A stretch of 30,740 nt of DNA from Candidatus Caldilinea saccharophila (GTDB lineage: Bacteria > Chloroflexota > Anaerolineae > Caldilineales > Caldilineaceae), in NCBI GenBank assembly GCA_016710365.1, contig JADJVW010000032.1, positions 1 through 30,740 on the forward strand, in the 5' to 3' direction. How positions within the stretch are numbered: position 1 is the stretch's first letter; each line of letters begins with the position of its first letter. Both the position numbers and the translations under genes were made by a program. Positions 8,271 through 17,106 of the stretch are shown in pieces. The notes beneath the pieces were generated by a model. That model saw only the letters and a list, made by a program, of their open reading frames with translations. It searched no databases and was not told the DNA's origin.

Positions 8271-9578
8271 ATGGTGCTTACGCCTGCCCCGCTGCTGGAA
8301 ACCGCCACCGCTTTACGTAGCGGCGAACTCGATCTTCATACCTACCTCGATACGCTCTGCGATCACATCGAAGCGGTCGATGCCCAGGTGCAGGCATTTT
8401 TGCCCGAAGCCAACCGCCGTGACCGGCTGCACGTGGTAGCGGACGAGTTGCTGGCAGCCTTTCCCGTCCCGGCCGAGCGGCCCGCGCTCTTCGGCATTGC
8501 GGCGGGCGTGAAGGATATTTTCCACGTGCAAGGATTTCCCACCCAAGCCGGCGCGGCCGTGCCTGCCGCGCGCTTGGCCGGCGAGGAAGCGATCAGCGTG
8601 CAGCGGCTGCGCACCGCAGGCGGACTGGTGGCGGGCAAGACGGTGACGACCGAGTTCGCCTATTTCGAACCGGGGCCGACGCGCAACCCGCACAACCTGG
8701 CGCACACGCCGGGAGGATCGAGCAGCGGGTCGGCCGCGGCGGTTGCAGCCGGGCTGTGTCCGCTGGCGTTCGGCACGCAGACCATCGGCTCGGTGATCCG
8801 GCCGGCGGCTTTCTGCGGCGTGGCCGGCTTCAAACCGACGCGGCATCGCATTCCGTCGCCAGGGCTGGTCTACTTTTCGCGCACGGTGGATCAGGTAGGC
8901 TTGTTCACGCAGGATGTGGCCGGGATGGCGCTGGCCGCGTCGGCGCTGTGTGACGATTGGGAAGAGGTCACGCTGAGCGAGGACGATATCCCCGTCATCG
9001 GCGTGCCGGCCGGGCCTTATCTGCAACAGGCGTCACCGGAGGCGCTGGCGGCATTTCGGCGTCAATTGCAGCGACTCGAGGCCGAGGGCTATACGATCTG
9101 GCATACACCCACCCTGCTCGACATCGAGGCCATCAATCAGTGGCACCGGCGCCTGGTCTTTGCCGAGTTTGCGCGCGAACATGCGACGCTCTACGCCGAA
9201 TTTGCTCCCCTCTATCGCCCGCGCACGGCTGCCATTATCGAGCAGGGCAAGCAGGTGAGCGACGCCGAACTGGGCGACCTGCGCGGCGCCTGTGTGTTGC
9301 TGCGCGACCAACTGGAGAAACAGATGCAGCAGGCAGGCATCGACCTGTGGGTGGCGCCCGCCGCGCCCGGCCCCGCGCCCGCTGGCCTGCACTCGACCGG
9401 CGACCCCGCTATGAACCTGCCCTGGACGACTGTCGGTTTCCCTGCGTTGACCGTACCGGCCGGCGCGGTGCATGGTTTGCCGCTGGGTTTGCAGATCGTT
9501 GCGCGCTACAGCGACGACGAACTGCTGCTGGCGTGGGCCGCGGATATAGAGACGGTTTTGAGAGAAGAGGAAGAATAG
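8271..9578 (+). CDS. Amidase-signature family hydrolase
   Basis: An intact 435-residue enzyme of the amidase signature family, which hydrolyses amide bonds with a Ser-cisSer-Lys triad. Lys81 lies in AAGVKDIF. The Gly/Ser-rich loop is TPGGSSSGSAAAVAAG (residues 146-161), providing the cis-Ser. The nucleophile is Ser174 in GTQTIGSVIRPAAFCGVAGF; family members usually have TGGSIR here, so Ile replaces one Gly. The C-terminal FPALTVPAG and LPLGLQIV motifs are also typical. Length is close to AtzF/GatA-like stand-alone amidases, but no gatB or gatC is nearby, so a role in tRNA amidation is unlikely. There is no signal peptide. ATG 8271 lies about 12 nt after AGAAGG. The substrate is unknown. Confidence 0.9.
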   Translation: MVLTPAPLLETATALRSGELDLHTYLDTLCDHIEAVDAQVQAFLPEANRRDRLHVVADELLAAFPVPAERPALFGIAAGVKDIFHVQGFPTQAGAAVPAARLAGEEAISVQRLRTAGGLVAGKTVTTEFAYFEPGPTRNPHNLAHTPGGSSSGSAAAVAAGLCPLAFGTQTIGSVIRPAAFCGVAGFKPTRHRIPSPGLVYFSRTVDQVGLFTQDVAGMALAASALCDDWEEVTLSEDDIPVIGVPAGPYLQQASPEALAAFRRQLQRLEAEGYTIWHTPTLLDIEAINQWHRRLVFAEFAREHATLYAEFAPLYRPRTAAIIEQGKQVSDAELGDLRGACVLLRDQLEKQMQQAGIDLWVAPAAPGPAPAGLHSTGDPAMNLPWTTVGFPALTVPAGAVHGLPLGLQIVARYSDDELLLAWAADIETVLREEEE

Positions 9579-9652
9579 AACGCGGATTTTCACGGATTTT
9601 TCTTATCTGCGAAAATCCGTCGAATCCGCCAAATCCGTGGTCTATGCTTTAA
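9579..9652. repeat. Intergenic AATCCG-type inverted repeat
   Basis: The gap between the amidase and queA is filled by arms of the type AACGCGGATTTTCACGGATT (left) and GAATCCGCCAAATCCGTGG (right), which are imperfect inverse copies. The same style of text (AATCCGTG, CGCGGATTT) is a common dispersed intergenic repeat in environmental genomes. In RNA it could form a hairpin that ends or protects the amidase transcript. The queA ribosome site (TAAGG) lies just after it. Confidence 0.65.
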
Positions 9653-9659
9653 GGCGCTT

Positions 9660-10735
9660 ATGAAAACCTCACTCTTTGATTATGACCTGCCCCCGGAATT
9701 GATTGCCCAACAGCCGGCCGAGCCGCGCGACAGCAGCCGCTTGCTGGTGTTGCAACGCGCCGATGGCCGCATTGAGCATCGCGTCTTTGGGGAGATCGAC
9801 GCGTACCTGCGCGCCGGCGATCTGCTGGTCGCCAACGACAGCCGCGTGATTCCAGCGCGGCTGCACGGGCGCAAACCCACCGGCGGCGAGGTGGAGATCT
9901 TTCTGCTGCGCCAACGGGATGATGAAGGCAAGGAGTGGGAATGCCTCGTGCGCGGGCGCGGGCTGCACGCGGGCGCGACGGTGACGGTGGGTGATGTACT
10001 GCAGGCTCTCATCAGGACGGTGACGGCGACCGGCACGCGCATGATTGAGTTCAACGAACCGGTGCGTCCCTATCTTGACGAACTGGGCGAGACGCCGCTG
10101 CCGCCCTATATCACCGCGTACACCGGCGACCGCGAACGCTACCAGACGATTTATAGCCGGCCCGAAGGCAGCGTCGCCGCGCCGACCGCTGGCCTGCACT
10201 TCACGCCGGAGTTGCTGATCGAGTTGCGCCGGCAAGGCGTAGCCTTCGACGCCGTGACGCTCCACGTGGGACTCGACACCTTCAAGCCGGTCGAGAGCGA
10301 ACGGGTGCAGGATCATCCCATCCACACCGAATGGGCGGAGCTGAGCAGCGCGACCGCGCGGCGCATCAACGACGCGACCCTGGCGCACGGTCGCGTCGTC
10401 GCGGTCGGGACGACCACCGCGCACGCTGGAATGGGCTGCGACCGGCGCAGGGTCTTGATCCCCACCACGCGCATCTCCGGCAGCGCGTCGCCGCGTTTGG
10501 GGGCGACGTCAACCTTTTTATCTATCCAGGTTATCGCTTCCGCGCGCTCGACGCGCTGATCACCAACTTCCATCTGCCGCGGTCGAGCCTGCTGATGCTG
10601 GTCAGCGCGTTTATCGCCCAGGCGCACCCGGCGGATGTGGATGCAGGCCGGCGTATGCTGCTTGCAACCTATGAAACAGCGAAGCGCGCAGGGTATCGAT
10701 TCTTCTCCTTCGGCGACGCGATGCTGATTTTGTAA
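9660..10735 (+). CDS. queA: S-adenosylmethionine:tRNA ribosyltransferase-isomerase (two frame breaks)
   Basis: QueA transfers and isomerises the ribosyl group of S-adenosylmethionine to 7-aminomethyl-7-deazaguanine in tRNA, giving epoxyqueuosine. The N-terminus FDYDLPPELIAQQPAEPRD, the block LLVANDSRVIPARLHG, the motif SVAAPTAGLHFTPELL and the C-terminal DVNLFIYPGYRFRALDALIT, NFHLPRSSLLMLVSAF are diagnostic. Two breaks 28 bp apart interrupt it. At 10419 two bases are missing in a GCGC run, where the family has GTTxVRTLE; at about 10447 two more are missing, so the frame resumes at QGLDPHHAHLRQRVAAFGGD. Both look like loss of one GC or CG dinucleotide. About 358 residues when repaired, slightly long but normal. 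Start ATG 9660 follows TAAGG. Confidence 0.93.
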
Positions 10736-10788
10736 AGAGAAAAACAGCTACCGAGAAAAATTTCCGGGTCAAGCGGATCTCGTGTGGT

Positions 10789-10856
10789 TACGTGCCGGGG
10801 ACGGGCTGATCGTTGTCTGCTCGACCGAAATGCCGCAAGCCCGTCCCCGGCACGTA
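10789..10856. terminator. Perfect 19-bp inverted repeat after queA
   Basis: TACGTGCCGGGGACGGGCT (10789-10807) is repeated exactly in inverse at 10838-10856, with a 30-nt loop. It sits 54 bp after the queA stop and before the lacI promoter. The very stable GC-rich stem could end queA transcription, but there is no T run, so it may instead be a dispersed palindromic repeat. Weaker pairing (GTGTGG with CCACAT) extends the arms outward. Confidence 0.55.
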
Positions 10857-10897
10857 AGGCCCGACCACATGAATTCCGGTTGAGCCAAATTCCCCTA

Positions 10898-10926
10898 TTG
10901 ACGCCCAAACATTCTTCTGCTATCAT
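10898..10926 (+). promoter_or_regulatory. Sigma-70-type promoter of the lacI-sugar operon
   Basis: TTGACG (10898-10903) and TATCAT (10921-10926) are separated by exactly 17 bp. Each differs from consensus at one position. The twin operator begins within the -10 element, so repressor binding would block RNA polymerase. The promoter is 59 bp upstream of the lacI start. Confidence 0.8.
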
Positions 10927-10956
10927 GGAATCGGTTCCAATTGGAACCGATTCCAT
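10925..10956. promoter_or_regulatory. Twin LacI-family operator (32-bp perfect palindrome)
   Basis: The 32 bp are perfectly self-complementary. They resolve into two adjacent 14-bp LacI-type half-palindromic boxes, TGGAATCGGTTCCA (10926-10939) and TGGAACCGATTCCA (10942-10955). Each has the central CG of this family, and the centres are 16 bp apart. The element overlaps the -10 and the expected start of transcription and precedes a lacI-type gene, which strongly suggests autoregulation. No second copy was noticed upstream of the binding-protein gene, so the whole locus may be controlled from here. Confidence 0.82.
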
Positions 10957-10984
10957 CGCTCCCTGTCGCTTCTGCTGACGGAAA

Positions 10985-12013
10985 ATGACTCGCAAAGCAA
11001 AGGTCACCATTCAAGATATTGCCCGCCATGCCGGGGTTGGCGTGGGCACGGTTTCGCGTGTGCTGAACGGCCATCCTAGTGTCAGTGCGGAAACGGAAGC
11101 GACGGTGCGCCAATCGATTGCGCAACTGGAGTATCGGCCAATGGCCGCCGCGCAGACCTTGCGCAGCCGGCGTTCCAACGTTTTGGGCTTCATCACAGAC
11201 ATGATCGCCACCACGCCCCATGCGGGGCAGATCATCCGTGGAGCGCAAGAGACGGCGTGGCACAGTGGCAAGGTTCTGTTTCTGGTAAACACAGAAGGGG
11301 ATCCGGAGTTGGAACGCTCCGCGGTCGATGTAATGATCGACCGCCAGGTGGATGGTTTGATCTATGCCACCATGTTTCATCGTAGTGCGACAGTGCCAAG
11401 TAATATTTATGCAGTGCCCACCGTTCTGCTTGATTGTTATGTGGAGGATGCTTCATTGCCGTCGGTAGTGCCGGACGAATTTAGCGGCGGTTATCAGGCG
11501 ACCAAAGTGTTGATCGACCGCGGTCACCGGCGTATTGCCTTTCTCAACCATGTCGAGCCGATTCCGGCGCAGCGGCTGCGTGTTCAAGGGTATCAGGCAG
11601 CGCTTGCTGACCACGACATTCCTTTCGACGCCACATTAACGAGTGAAGCCTGGTCAGAGCCGCGCGGCGGCTATGATGCGATGAAGACGCTGCTGCACCA
11701 TCCGCAGCGACCGACAGCAGTCTTCTGCTTCAACGACCGTATGGCGATGGGCGCCTATGAGGCGATCCGCCAGCAAGGTCTACGCATCCCGCAGGACATC
11801 GCTGTCATTGGCTACGACAACCAGGAGTTGATTGCGGCGAATCTTTGGCCTGGCCTGACAACCATGCAATTGCCGCACTATGAGATGGGCGTGTGGGCGG
11901 TCGAACATTTGCTTGCAGAGTTGCCGGCCACGAGCGAGAAGGGCGATTCGGCGGAACGAGCTCCCCTACAGGTCAAGTTGGCTTGCTCGCTGGTCCTGCG
12001 TGATTCTGTGTAA
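10985..12013 (+). CDS. LacI-family transcriptional repressor
   Basis: A complete 342-residue regulator. The N-terminal helix-turn-helix and hinge (VTIQDIARHAGVGVGTVSRV, LNGHPSVSAETEATV, residues about 7-45) are textbook LacI/GalR. The periplasmic-binding-protein-like effector domain follows (NVLGFITDMI, DGLIYATMF, GHRRIAFLNH, AVFCFNDRMAMGAYEAIRQQ, IAVIGYDNQELIAANLWPGL). It should bind the twin palindrome just upstream. It leads a same-strand set of binding protein, two permeases and a GH32 enzyme, so the inducer is probably a fructose-containing sugar or its hydrolysis product (inference). The ribosome site is weak (GACGGAAA before ATG 10985). Confidence 0.93.
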   Translation: MTRKAKVTIQDIARHAGVGVGTVSRVLNGHPSVSAETEATVRQSIAQLEYRPMAAAQTLRSRRSNVLGFITDMIATTPHAGQIIRGAQETAWHSGKVLFLVNTEGDPELERSAVDVMIDRQVDGLIYATMFHRSATVPSNIYAVPTVLLDCYVEDASLPSVVPDEFSGGYQATKVLIDRGHRRIAFLNHVEPIPAQRLRVQGYQAALADHDIPFDATLTSEAWSEPRGGYDAMKTLLHHPQRPTAVFCFNDRMAMGAYEAIRQQGLRIPQDIAVIGYDNQELIAANLWPGLTTMQLPHYEMGVWAVEHLLAELPATSEKGDSAERAPLQVKLACSLVLRDSV

Positions 12014-12186
12014 AGGCTGGCGCACGAAGATTTAGTTCACATAAATTCAATAGCTTTTTTCTTGAGGTGTAAGTTCCAGGGCACGTCGCAAGGAGAGTGC
12101 GCGCTATCTTTTCGACTGTACTGTGATCTTTTTGTTGTTGTGTCTTCGTCTTTCGCAAATTTCTGTGATTTCTACGAGGAGAATCT

Positions 12187-13652
12187 ATGAACACTACTAA
12201 TGGTCAGGGACTCAGCCGACGCGATTTTCTGCGCTGGAGCGGCGTGACCGCTGCGGCGCTGGCCGTCGCGGCTTGCGCACCGGCCAGCCCGGCGCCACAG
12301 GCAGGCGCCGGTGATGCGGGCCGCGCCACCGCTGCCGCCACGACTGTGCTGCGCATGCAGGTCGATCCCAAACAGGAACAGCCCGTCGTCGACATGTTCC
12401 GGCAAAACAACCCCAATCGTGGACTTTGAATTTGTCAGCGTCACGGGCATCGACCATGAAGAGATCGCCGCCAAGATTTTGACGATGGTCGCGTCTGGAC
12501 AGGCGCTGGATCTCAGGCTACGCCGCCACTGAAGGCCACGCAGCTTTACGCTGGGCAGAATTGGCCGCGCCGATTGACGAATGGGTGCAGCGCGATGCAG
12601 AGGAATTGAAAGAGTATTTCACCGACGTGCATCCCTCGCTGATCCAGGCCATGATGTGGGAAGGCAGCCTCTACCAGCTCCCAATCGACTTCAACGCCGC
12701 AAACATGTATTACAACACAGGCGTGCTGCAAGAGGCTGGCGTTGAGGCGCCCAAGACCGACTGGACTAAGGACGACTTCTACAACATTGCTAAAGCCACT
12801 ACCAAGAAGGATGCCAGTGGCGCCGCACAGACCTACGGCTACGCGTGGACGAACCGGCTGTGGGGCGGCTGGATGCCGTGGATTTTTGTCAACGGCAGCA
12901 ACTTGCTGCAAGAAGAAGAAGCGTCCGGCGGCGAGTGGTTGTGGAGCGGTTTCTATGCCGACGATCCCGCTGTGCAGGGGCGCGGCGGCGGCTGGCGCTG
13001 GACTGCGCCCAAAGCCAACGATCCCGCCAACGTGGAGGCGCTGGACTTTCTGTACCAGATTTACCAGGAAGGCATCACCCCGGCCATCGAGCTGGGCGGC
13101 GGCGACACGTTGCAGGGCTTTTTCACGACCGGCAAGCTGGCGATGACGCCAGCCGGCGGTTTCTGGGCAGGCAGCCTCAAGAACGCGGGCATGGCGAATG
13201 ACTCCTTTGATGTGCAGTTGATGCCCAAGTGGAAGAATCAGCGCCACCAGTTCGGCACCGCGGGTCAATGGATCTTTGCTGATGGTAAGAACAAGGAAGC
13301 TGCGTGGGACTACATGAAGTTCCGCATCTCCAAGGATGCCATGATGGCGAACGGCATGTTCAACCCGGTGACGCTGACTACGCCGACGCGCCGTTCGATG
13401 CTGACCGCCGAACGCTTTGCCGACACTGGCCCGGCCAACTGGCAGGTATTCTACGCCACGCTGGACGATCACCCCGACACCGCGCCGATCCCGGCGCCGC
13501 CGATCTCGAACCCGATGACGGCGTTGTTTGTCGGCTACACCTCACGCGCCATGAACGGTGAGTTGACGCCGCAAGCTGCGCTGGATGGGATGCAAAAAGA
13601 ACTCGAAGACCTGTACGCACGCAATCCTGACATGTATACAAAAGCGAGTTAG
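12187..13652 (+). CDS. Tat-exported sugar ABC transporter substrate-binding lipoprotein (two frame breaks)
   Basis: About 488 codons. The N-terminus has a twin-arginine signal (SRRDFLRWSG) and a lipobox AVAAC, so it should be exported folded and lipid-anchored. The body is a family 1 solute-binding protein: the N-lobe VVDMFRQNNPN, then IVDFEFVSVTGIDHEEIAAK, and later TDWTKDDFYNIAKATTKKDA, LAMTPAGGFWAG and EAAWDYMKFRISKDAM. The frame shifts at about 12415 and again at about 12515; each is equivalent to +1 or -2 and the joined product reads through normally (GYAATEGHAALRWAELAAPI). Start ATG 12187 follows GAGGAG. It precedes two permeases and a GH32 enzyme, which points to sucrose or fructo-oligosaccharide binding (inference). 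Confidence 0.9.
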
Positions 13653-13663
13653 CGGCCTACCGC

Positions 13664-13701
13664 TCAGGTGACAGCCGCTTAAGGAAGCGACTGTCACCTG
13701 A
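13664..13701 (+). other. Strong intercistronic hairpin between binding protein and permease
   Basis: TCAGGTGACAGCCGCTT (13664-13680) and AAGCGACTGTCACCTGA (13685-13701) form a 17-bp stem with one mismatch and an AAGG loop. It starts 11 nt after the binding-protein stop and ends 33 nt before the permease start. No T run follows. The position matches the stabilising hairpin known between malE and malF, which keeps binding-protein mRNA more abundant than permease mRNA; the same role is inferred here. Confidence 0.7.
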
Positions 13702-13734
13702 AGCTGATCTGATAGGATAGAAAGGAGGAGGTCT

Positions 13735-14706
13735 ATGTCGTCTGTAGCTTCGACGAACAAACACGTCGGGCAAAGCAAATCGCGTTCACGCAACCCTTAC
13801 CGGTTGATGACCGAAAACACGCTCAGCGGAATGGCGCGGCGCAAGGCGTTGATGGGGTATCTGTTCCTTTTCCCCACCATTTTGGGAATTCTGGTCTTCA
13901 CCGCCGGTCCGGTGCTCTTTTCGTTCGTGCTGAGCCTCTTCCGCTGGAATGTCTTTTCACCGCCCGAATGGATTGGCTTTGTCAGCTATCAGCGGATGGT
14001 GACCGACAGTCGAGCCTTGACTGGCTTCTGGAACTCCTTCATTTTTGTCGTCTTTGCAGTGAGCTTGCAGGTGCTGCTGGGGTTGGTGCTGGCGATGATT
14101 CTGCAATCGCACATGGCAACCTGGCTGCGCTACACTTATCGCACGACCTTTCTGCTACCGATGTTGATGTCGGGTGCGGCGACGGCGATCGTGTTGGGCT
14201 ATATGCTGCACAAGGAATTCGGCGCGGTCAACTACTACCTCGGCCGCATCGGCATTCCGCCCATCCCGTGGCTGACGCAGCCCACCTGGGCCATGGTCAG
14301 CGTGATCATGTCCTATCTGTGGCTCTCGACCGGTTTTGCGATGATCCTCTTTATCGGTGGGCTGACCAACATCTCAAACGAGATTCTCGACGCTGCCGAC
14401 GTCGACGGCGCACGCGGGTTGACGCGTTTCTGGAACATTACACTGCCGCTGGTCAGCCCGACCTTGCTCTTCGCTGCAGTGACCGGTGTGATCGGCGGGC
14501 TGCAGGTCTTCGACCTGCCCTACATCATGACGCGCGGCGGCCCTGGCGACTCGACGCGCACCGCGGTGATGGTGATGTACGAGTCAGCTTTCAAAAACAT
14601 GGAGATCGGGTATGGCTCGACGATTGCCGTCGTGCTCTTCCTGGTCATTCTTGCCGTGACCGCTGGCCAATTTGGACTCAGTAAGCGCTGGGTCTTTTAT
14701 CAATAA
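13735..14706 (+). CDS. Sugar ABC transporter permease, MalF/UgpA type
   Basis: A complete 323-residue inner-membrane permease. A hydrophilic N-terminus of about 35 residues precedes six predicted membrane helices (first at ALMGYLFLFPTILGILVF). The EAA loop that contacts the ATPase is ISNEILDAADVDGARGLTRF followed by WNITLPLVSP. The motif IMTRGGPGDSTRT near the C-terminus is typical of MalF/UgpA/MsmF permeases. Start ATG 13735 follows AAAGGAGGAGG with ideal spacing. It is followed after 12 bp by the partner permease, so they are co-transcribed and form the heterodimeric channel. The missing ATPase is commonly encoded elsewhere as a shared MsmK/UgpC-type subunit. Confidence 0.95.
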   Translation: MSSVASTNKHVGQSKSRSRNPYRLMTENTLSGMARRKALMGYLFLFPTILGILVFTAGPVLFSFVLSLFRWNVFSPPEWIGFVSYQRMVTDSRALTGFWNSFIFVVFAVSLQVLLGLVLAMILQSHMATWLRYTYRTTFLLPMLMSGAATAIVLGYMLHKEFGAVNYYLGRIGIPPIPWLTQPTWAMVSVIMSYLWLSTGFAMILFIGGLTNISNEILDAADVDGARGLTRFWNITLPLVSPTLLFAAVTGVIGGLQVFDLPYIMTRGGPGDSTRTAVMVMYESAFKNMEIGYGSTIAVVLFLVILAVTAGQFGLSKRWVFYQ

Positions 14707-14718
14707 CGAGGTAGAGAG

Positions 14719-15606
14719 ATGCAATCAACCATGATGCCAACTGCTCCTCGCCGTTCCAGTGCGGCCGCGGCAGGCGATTTTCTGCGCTATCGGCTGGGAA
14801 TGTGGCTGCTGCTGCTGGTCACGACCGTCTTTGCGATCATCGTCGTGGCGCCCTTTGCCTGGACGGTCTCCACCTCGATGCGCACACCGATGGAATCGTT
14901 CAGCGTGCCACCGCAGTGGATTGTCCTCAACCCGGATTGGTCGAACTACGCGCGCGTCTTTGAGGAAATCCCCTTTTTCCGACAGATTCTCAACAGCTTT
15001 GTCGTGACGTTGGCGGTGGTAGTGGGGCAGTTGTTTACGGCTTCGCTGGCCGGCTATGCCTTTGCCCGGCTGGAATTTCCCGGCCGCAATCTGCTCTTCT
15101 GGCTGATCATGGCAACCATGATGATCCCCTTGCAGGCGACGATCATCCCCGTTTTTGTGATCATCAGCCGCATGGGGCTGGCCAATACGCTCTGGTCGCT
15201 GATCATTCCGGCGCTGCCGACCGCCTTCGGCACCTTTCTGATGCGCCAATATTTCCTGGGCGTGCCCAAGGATTTTGAGGAAGCCGCGGTGATCGACGGC
15301 GCCAATCAGTTCTCCGTCTTTGCGCGCGTTTACCTGCCCCTGGTAACGCCGGCGCTGGCGGTGCTGGCGATGCTTGTCTTCAACGGTATGTGGAATGACT
15401 TTTTCCGGCCTTTGATTTTCATTAATGACCCACTATTGTTTACTATCCCGCTGGGATTGAACGATCTCAAAGGGTACATGGCAACCGGCAGCATCTCGGT
15501 CGTGCTGGCCGGCGTGACGATGTCGCTAATCCCCGTGGTCATCGTTTACATTTTTGGACAGCGCTATCTGATCGAAGGCATTATGATGGGCGGCGTCAAG
15601 GGCTGA
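14719..15606 (+). CDS. Sugar ABC transporter permease, MalG/UgpE type
   Basis: A complete 295-residue partner permease. Six membrane helices are predicted, with the EAA loop VPKDFEEAAVIDGANQFSVF then ARVYLPLVTP. Conserved GYAFARLEFPGRNLLF and the C-terminal FGQRYLIEGIMMGGVKG are standard for MalG/UgpE proteins. Start ATG 14719 follows GAGGTAGAG. It lies 12 bp after the MalF-type gene and about 30 bp before the GH32 gene, so all belong to one transcript. Confidence 0.95.
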   Translation: MQSTMMPTAPRRSSAAAAGDFLRYRLGMWLLLLVTTVFAIIVVAPFAWTVSTSMRTPMESFSVPPQWIVLNPDWSNYARVFEEIPFFRQILNSFVVTLAVVVGQLFTASLAGYAFARLEFPGRNLLFWLIMATMMIPLQATIIPVFVIISRMGLANTLWSLIIPALPTAFGTFLMRQYFLGVPKDFEEAAVIDGANQFSVFARVYLPLVTPALAVLAMLVFNGMWNDFFRPLIFINDPLLFTIPLGLNDLKGYMATGSISVVLAGVTMSLIPVVIVYIFGQRYLIEGIMMGGVKG

Positions 15607-15636
15607 TTGGCGCCCTGAAAACAGATAGGAATGGTT

Positions 15637-17098
15637 ATGCAAACCGCTTCACAGATTAAGGGTTCCTTGGCTTTACCTGATCGCGCGCCTGGCTGCGGAC
15701 CCGCACCGCCCTCACTATCACTTTCTGCCGCCGGCCAACTGGATGAACGACCCGAATGGCATGATCCACTGGGATGGTGTGTTCCATCTTTTCTACCAAT
15801 ACAACCCCAACGGCCCTTTTCACGGCACGATCCACTGGGGACACGCGTCGAGCGAAGACCTGGTGCACTGGCGCGACCATCCGGTGGCGTTGGCGCCGCA
15901 ACCCGGTGGCGCGGATGCCGATGGCTGCTGGTCGGGCTGCGCCGTGAACGACAACGGCGCGCCCACCTTTATCTACACCGGCGTGCAGCCGCAGACGGTC
16001 TGTCTGGCGATGAGCCACGATGGGCTGGAAACGTGGCAGCAGTACGCCGGCAACCCCGTCATCGCTGCGCCGCCGGCAGAGATCGCCGCGCATTGTGGCG
16101 ACGACTTCCGCGACCCCTACGTCTGGCGCGAGGAGGACGGCTGGTGGATGGTGATCGGCACGCGGCGCGCGGGCGTGGGCGGGCTGGTGTTGCTCTATCG
16201 CTCGGCTGACCTGAAACAGTGGGAGTTTGTGCGCGTGCTGCTGTCCGGTGACGAGGCGGGCAACACGCGCTTCTACGAAGGCGCCATGTTCGAGTGCCCC
16301 AATCTGCTCGACTTTGGTGAGCGACGCGCCCTGATGATCGCGGCGCAGGATGCGACGCACCGGCTGCACCACGCCGCCTACTTTGCCGGTCCTTATCGCG
16401 ACCACCACTTCGCACCGGATACAGGTGGCGTGCTGGTGCACGGCCATGCCTTCTACGCGCCGCAGGCCACGCGGCTAGACGACGGTCGCATCGTAATGTT
16501 TGGCTGGCTGCGCGAGACGCGACCGCTGGAGGCCGCCAAGTCCGCCGGGTGGAACGGTTGCATGTCGCTGCCGTTGATTGTTACGATGGCGGCAGATGGG
16601 TCGCTGCGCTTGACGCCGGCGCAGGAACTGGAAACGCTGCGTCGCCAGGCGTGGACGGTGAGCGATCTGCCACTTGCCCCGCACACAGAGCATCGCCTGG
16701 AGGTGGCCGGCAACGCGCTGGAATTGATCGTGGAATTCGAGGCGGATACCGTCGATGATTATGGCCTGGCTGTGTGCTGCGCGCCCGACGGCGCCGAACA
16801 GACGCGCATCATTGTGCGGCCGGAGCGTGGCGAGCTGTGCGTCGAGCACGTTGGCGCCGATCCCGCCCTGACGCTGCCGACCGCACGCGCCCCGCTGACG
16901 CTGTCGCCCGACCAGCCGTTGCAACTGCGCGTGTTCGTCGATGGGTCGGTGCTGGAAATCTTCACCGGCGACGGGCTTTGCCTCACGACGCGCATCTATC
17001 CACAACGGGCCGACAGCCTCGGCGTCGTCCTGTTCACCGCCGGTGCGCCGGTCGATGTCAGGCGCCTGTCGGCGTGGACATTGGCTGCGGTCTGGTAG
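15637..17098 (+). CDS. GH32 beta-fructosidase / sucrose hydrolase (one frame break near N-terminus)
   Basis: A glycoside hydrolase family 32 enzyme of about 487 residues that cleaves terminal beta-fructosides such as sucrose or fructo-oligosaccharides with retention. All three hallmark motifs are present: NWMNDPNG with the nucleophile Asp, FRDPYV with the transition-state Asp, and FECPNL with the acid/base Glu. The C-terminal beta-sandwich is seen in LRVFVDGSVLEIFTGDG and TTRIYPQ. No signal peptide is visible, so action is cytoplasmic, after uptake by the preceding importer. ATG 15637, 6 nt after AGGA, is in a different frame from the catalytic part; the frame changes near 15670 (+1 or -2), upstream of HYHFLPPANW. 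The last gene of the LacI-controlled operon, it ends 8 bp from the convergent VIT gene. Confidence 0.92.
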
Positions 17099-17106
17099 AG
17101 GATTTG

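Noticed and set aside
8271..9578. Assignment of the amidase as GatA of the tRNA amidotransferase
   Set aside because: No gatB or gatC is near, and the nucleophile motif reads QTIGSVIR rather than the DTGGSIR typical of GatA.
12546..13472. Open frame of 308 codons antisense to the Tat binding-protein gene
   Set aside because: The plus strand carries clear binding-protein motifs; the antisense product has no recognisable pattern or ribosome site.
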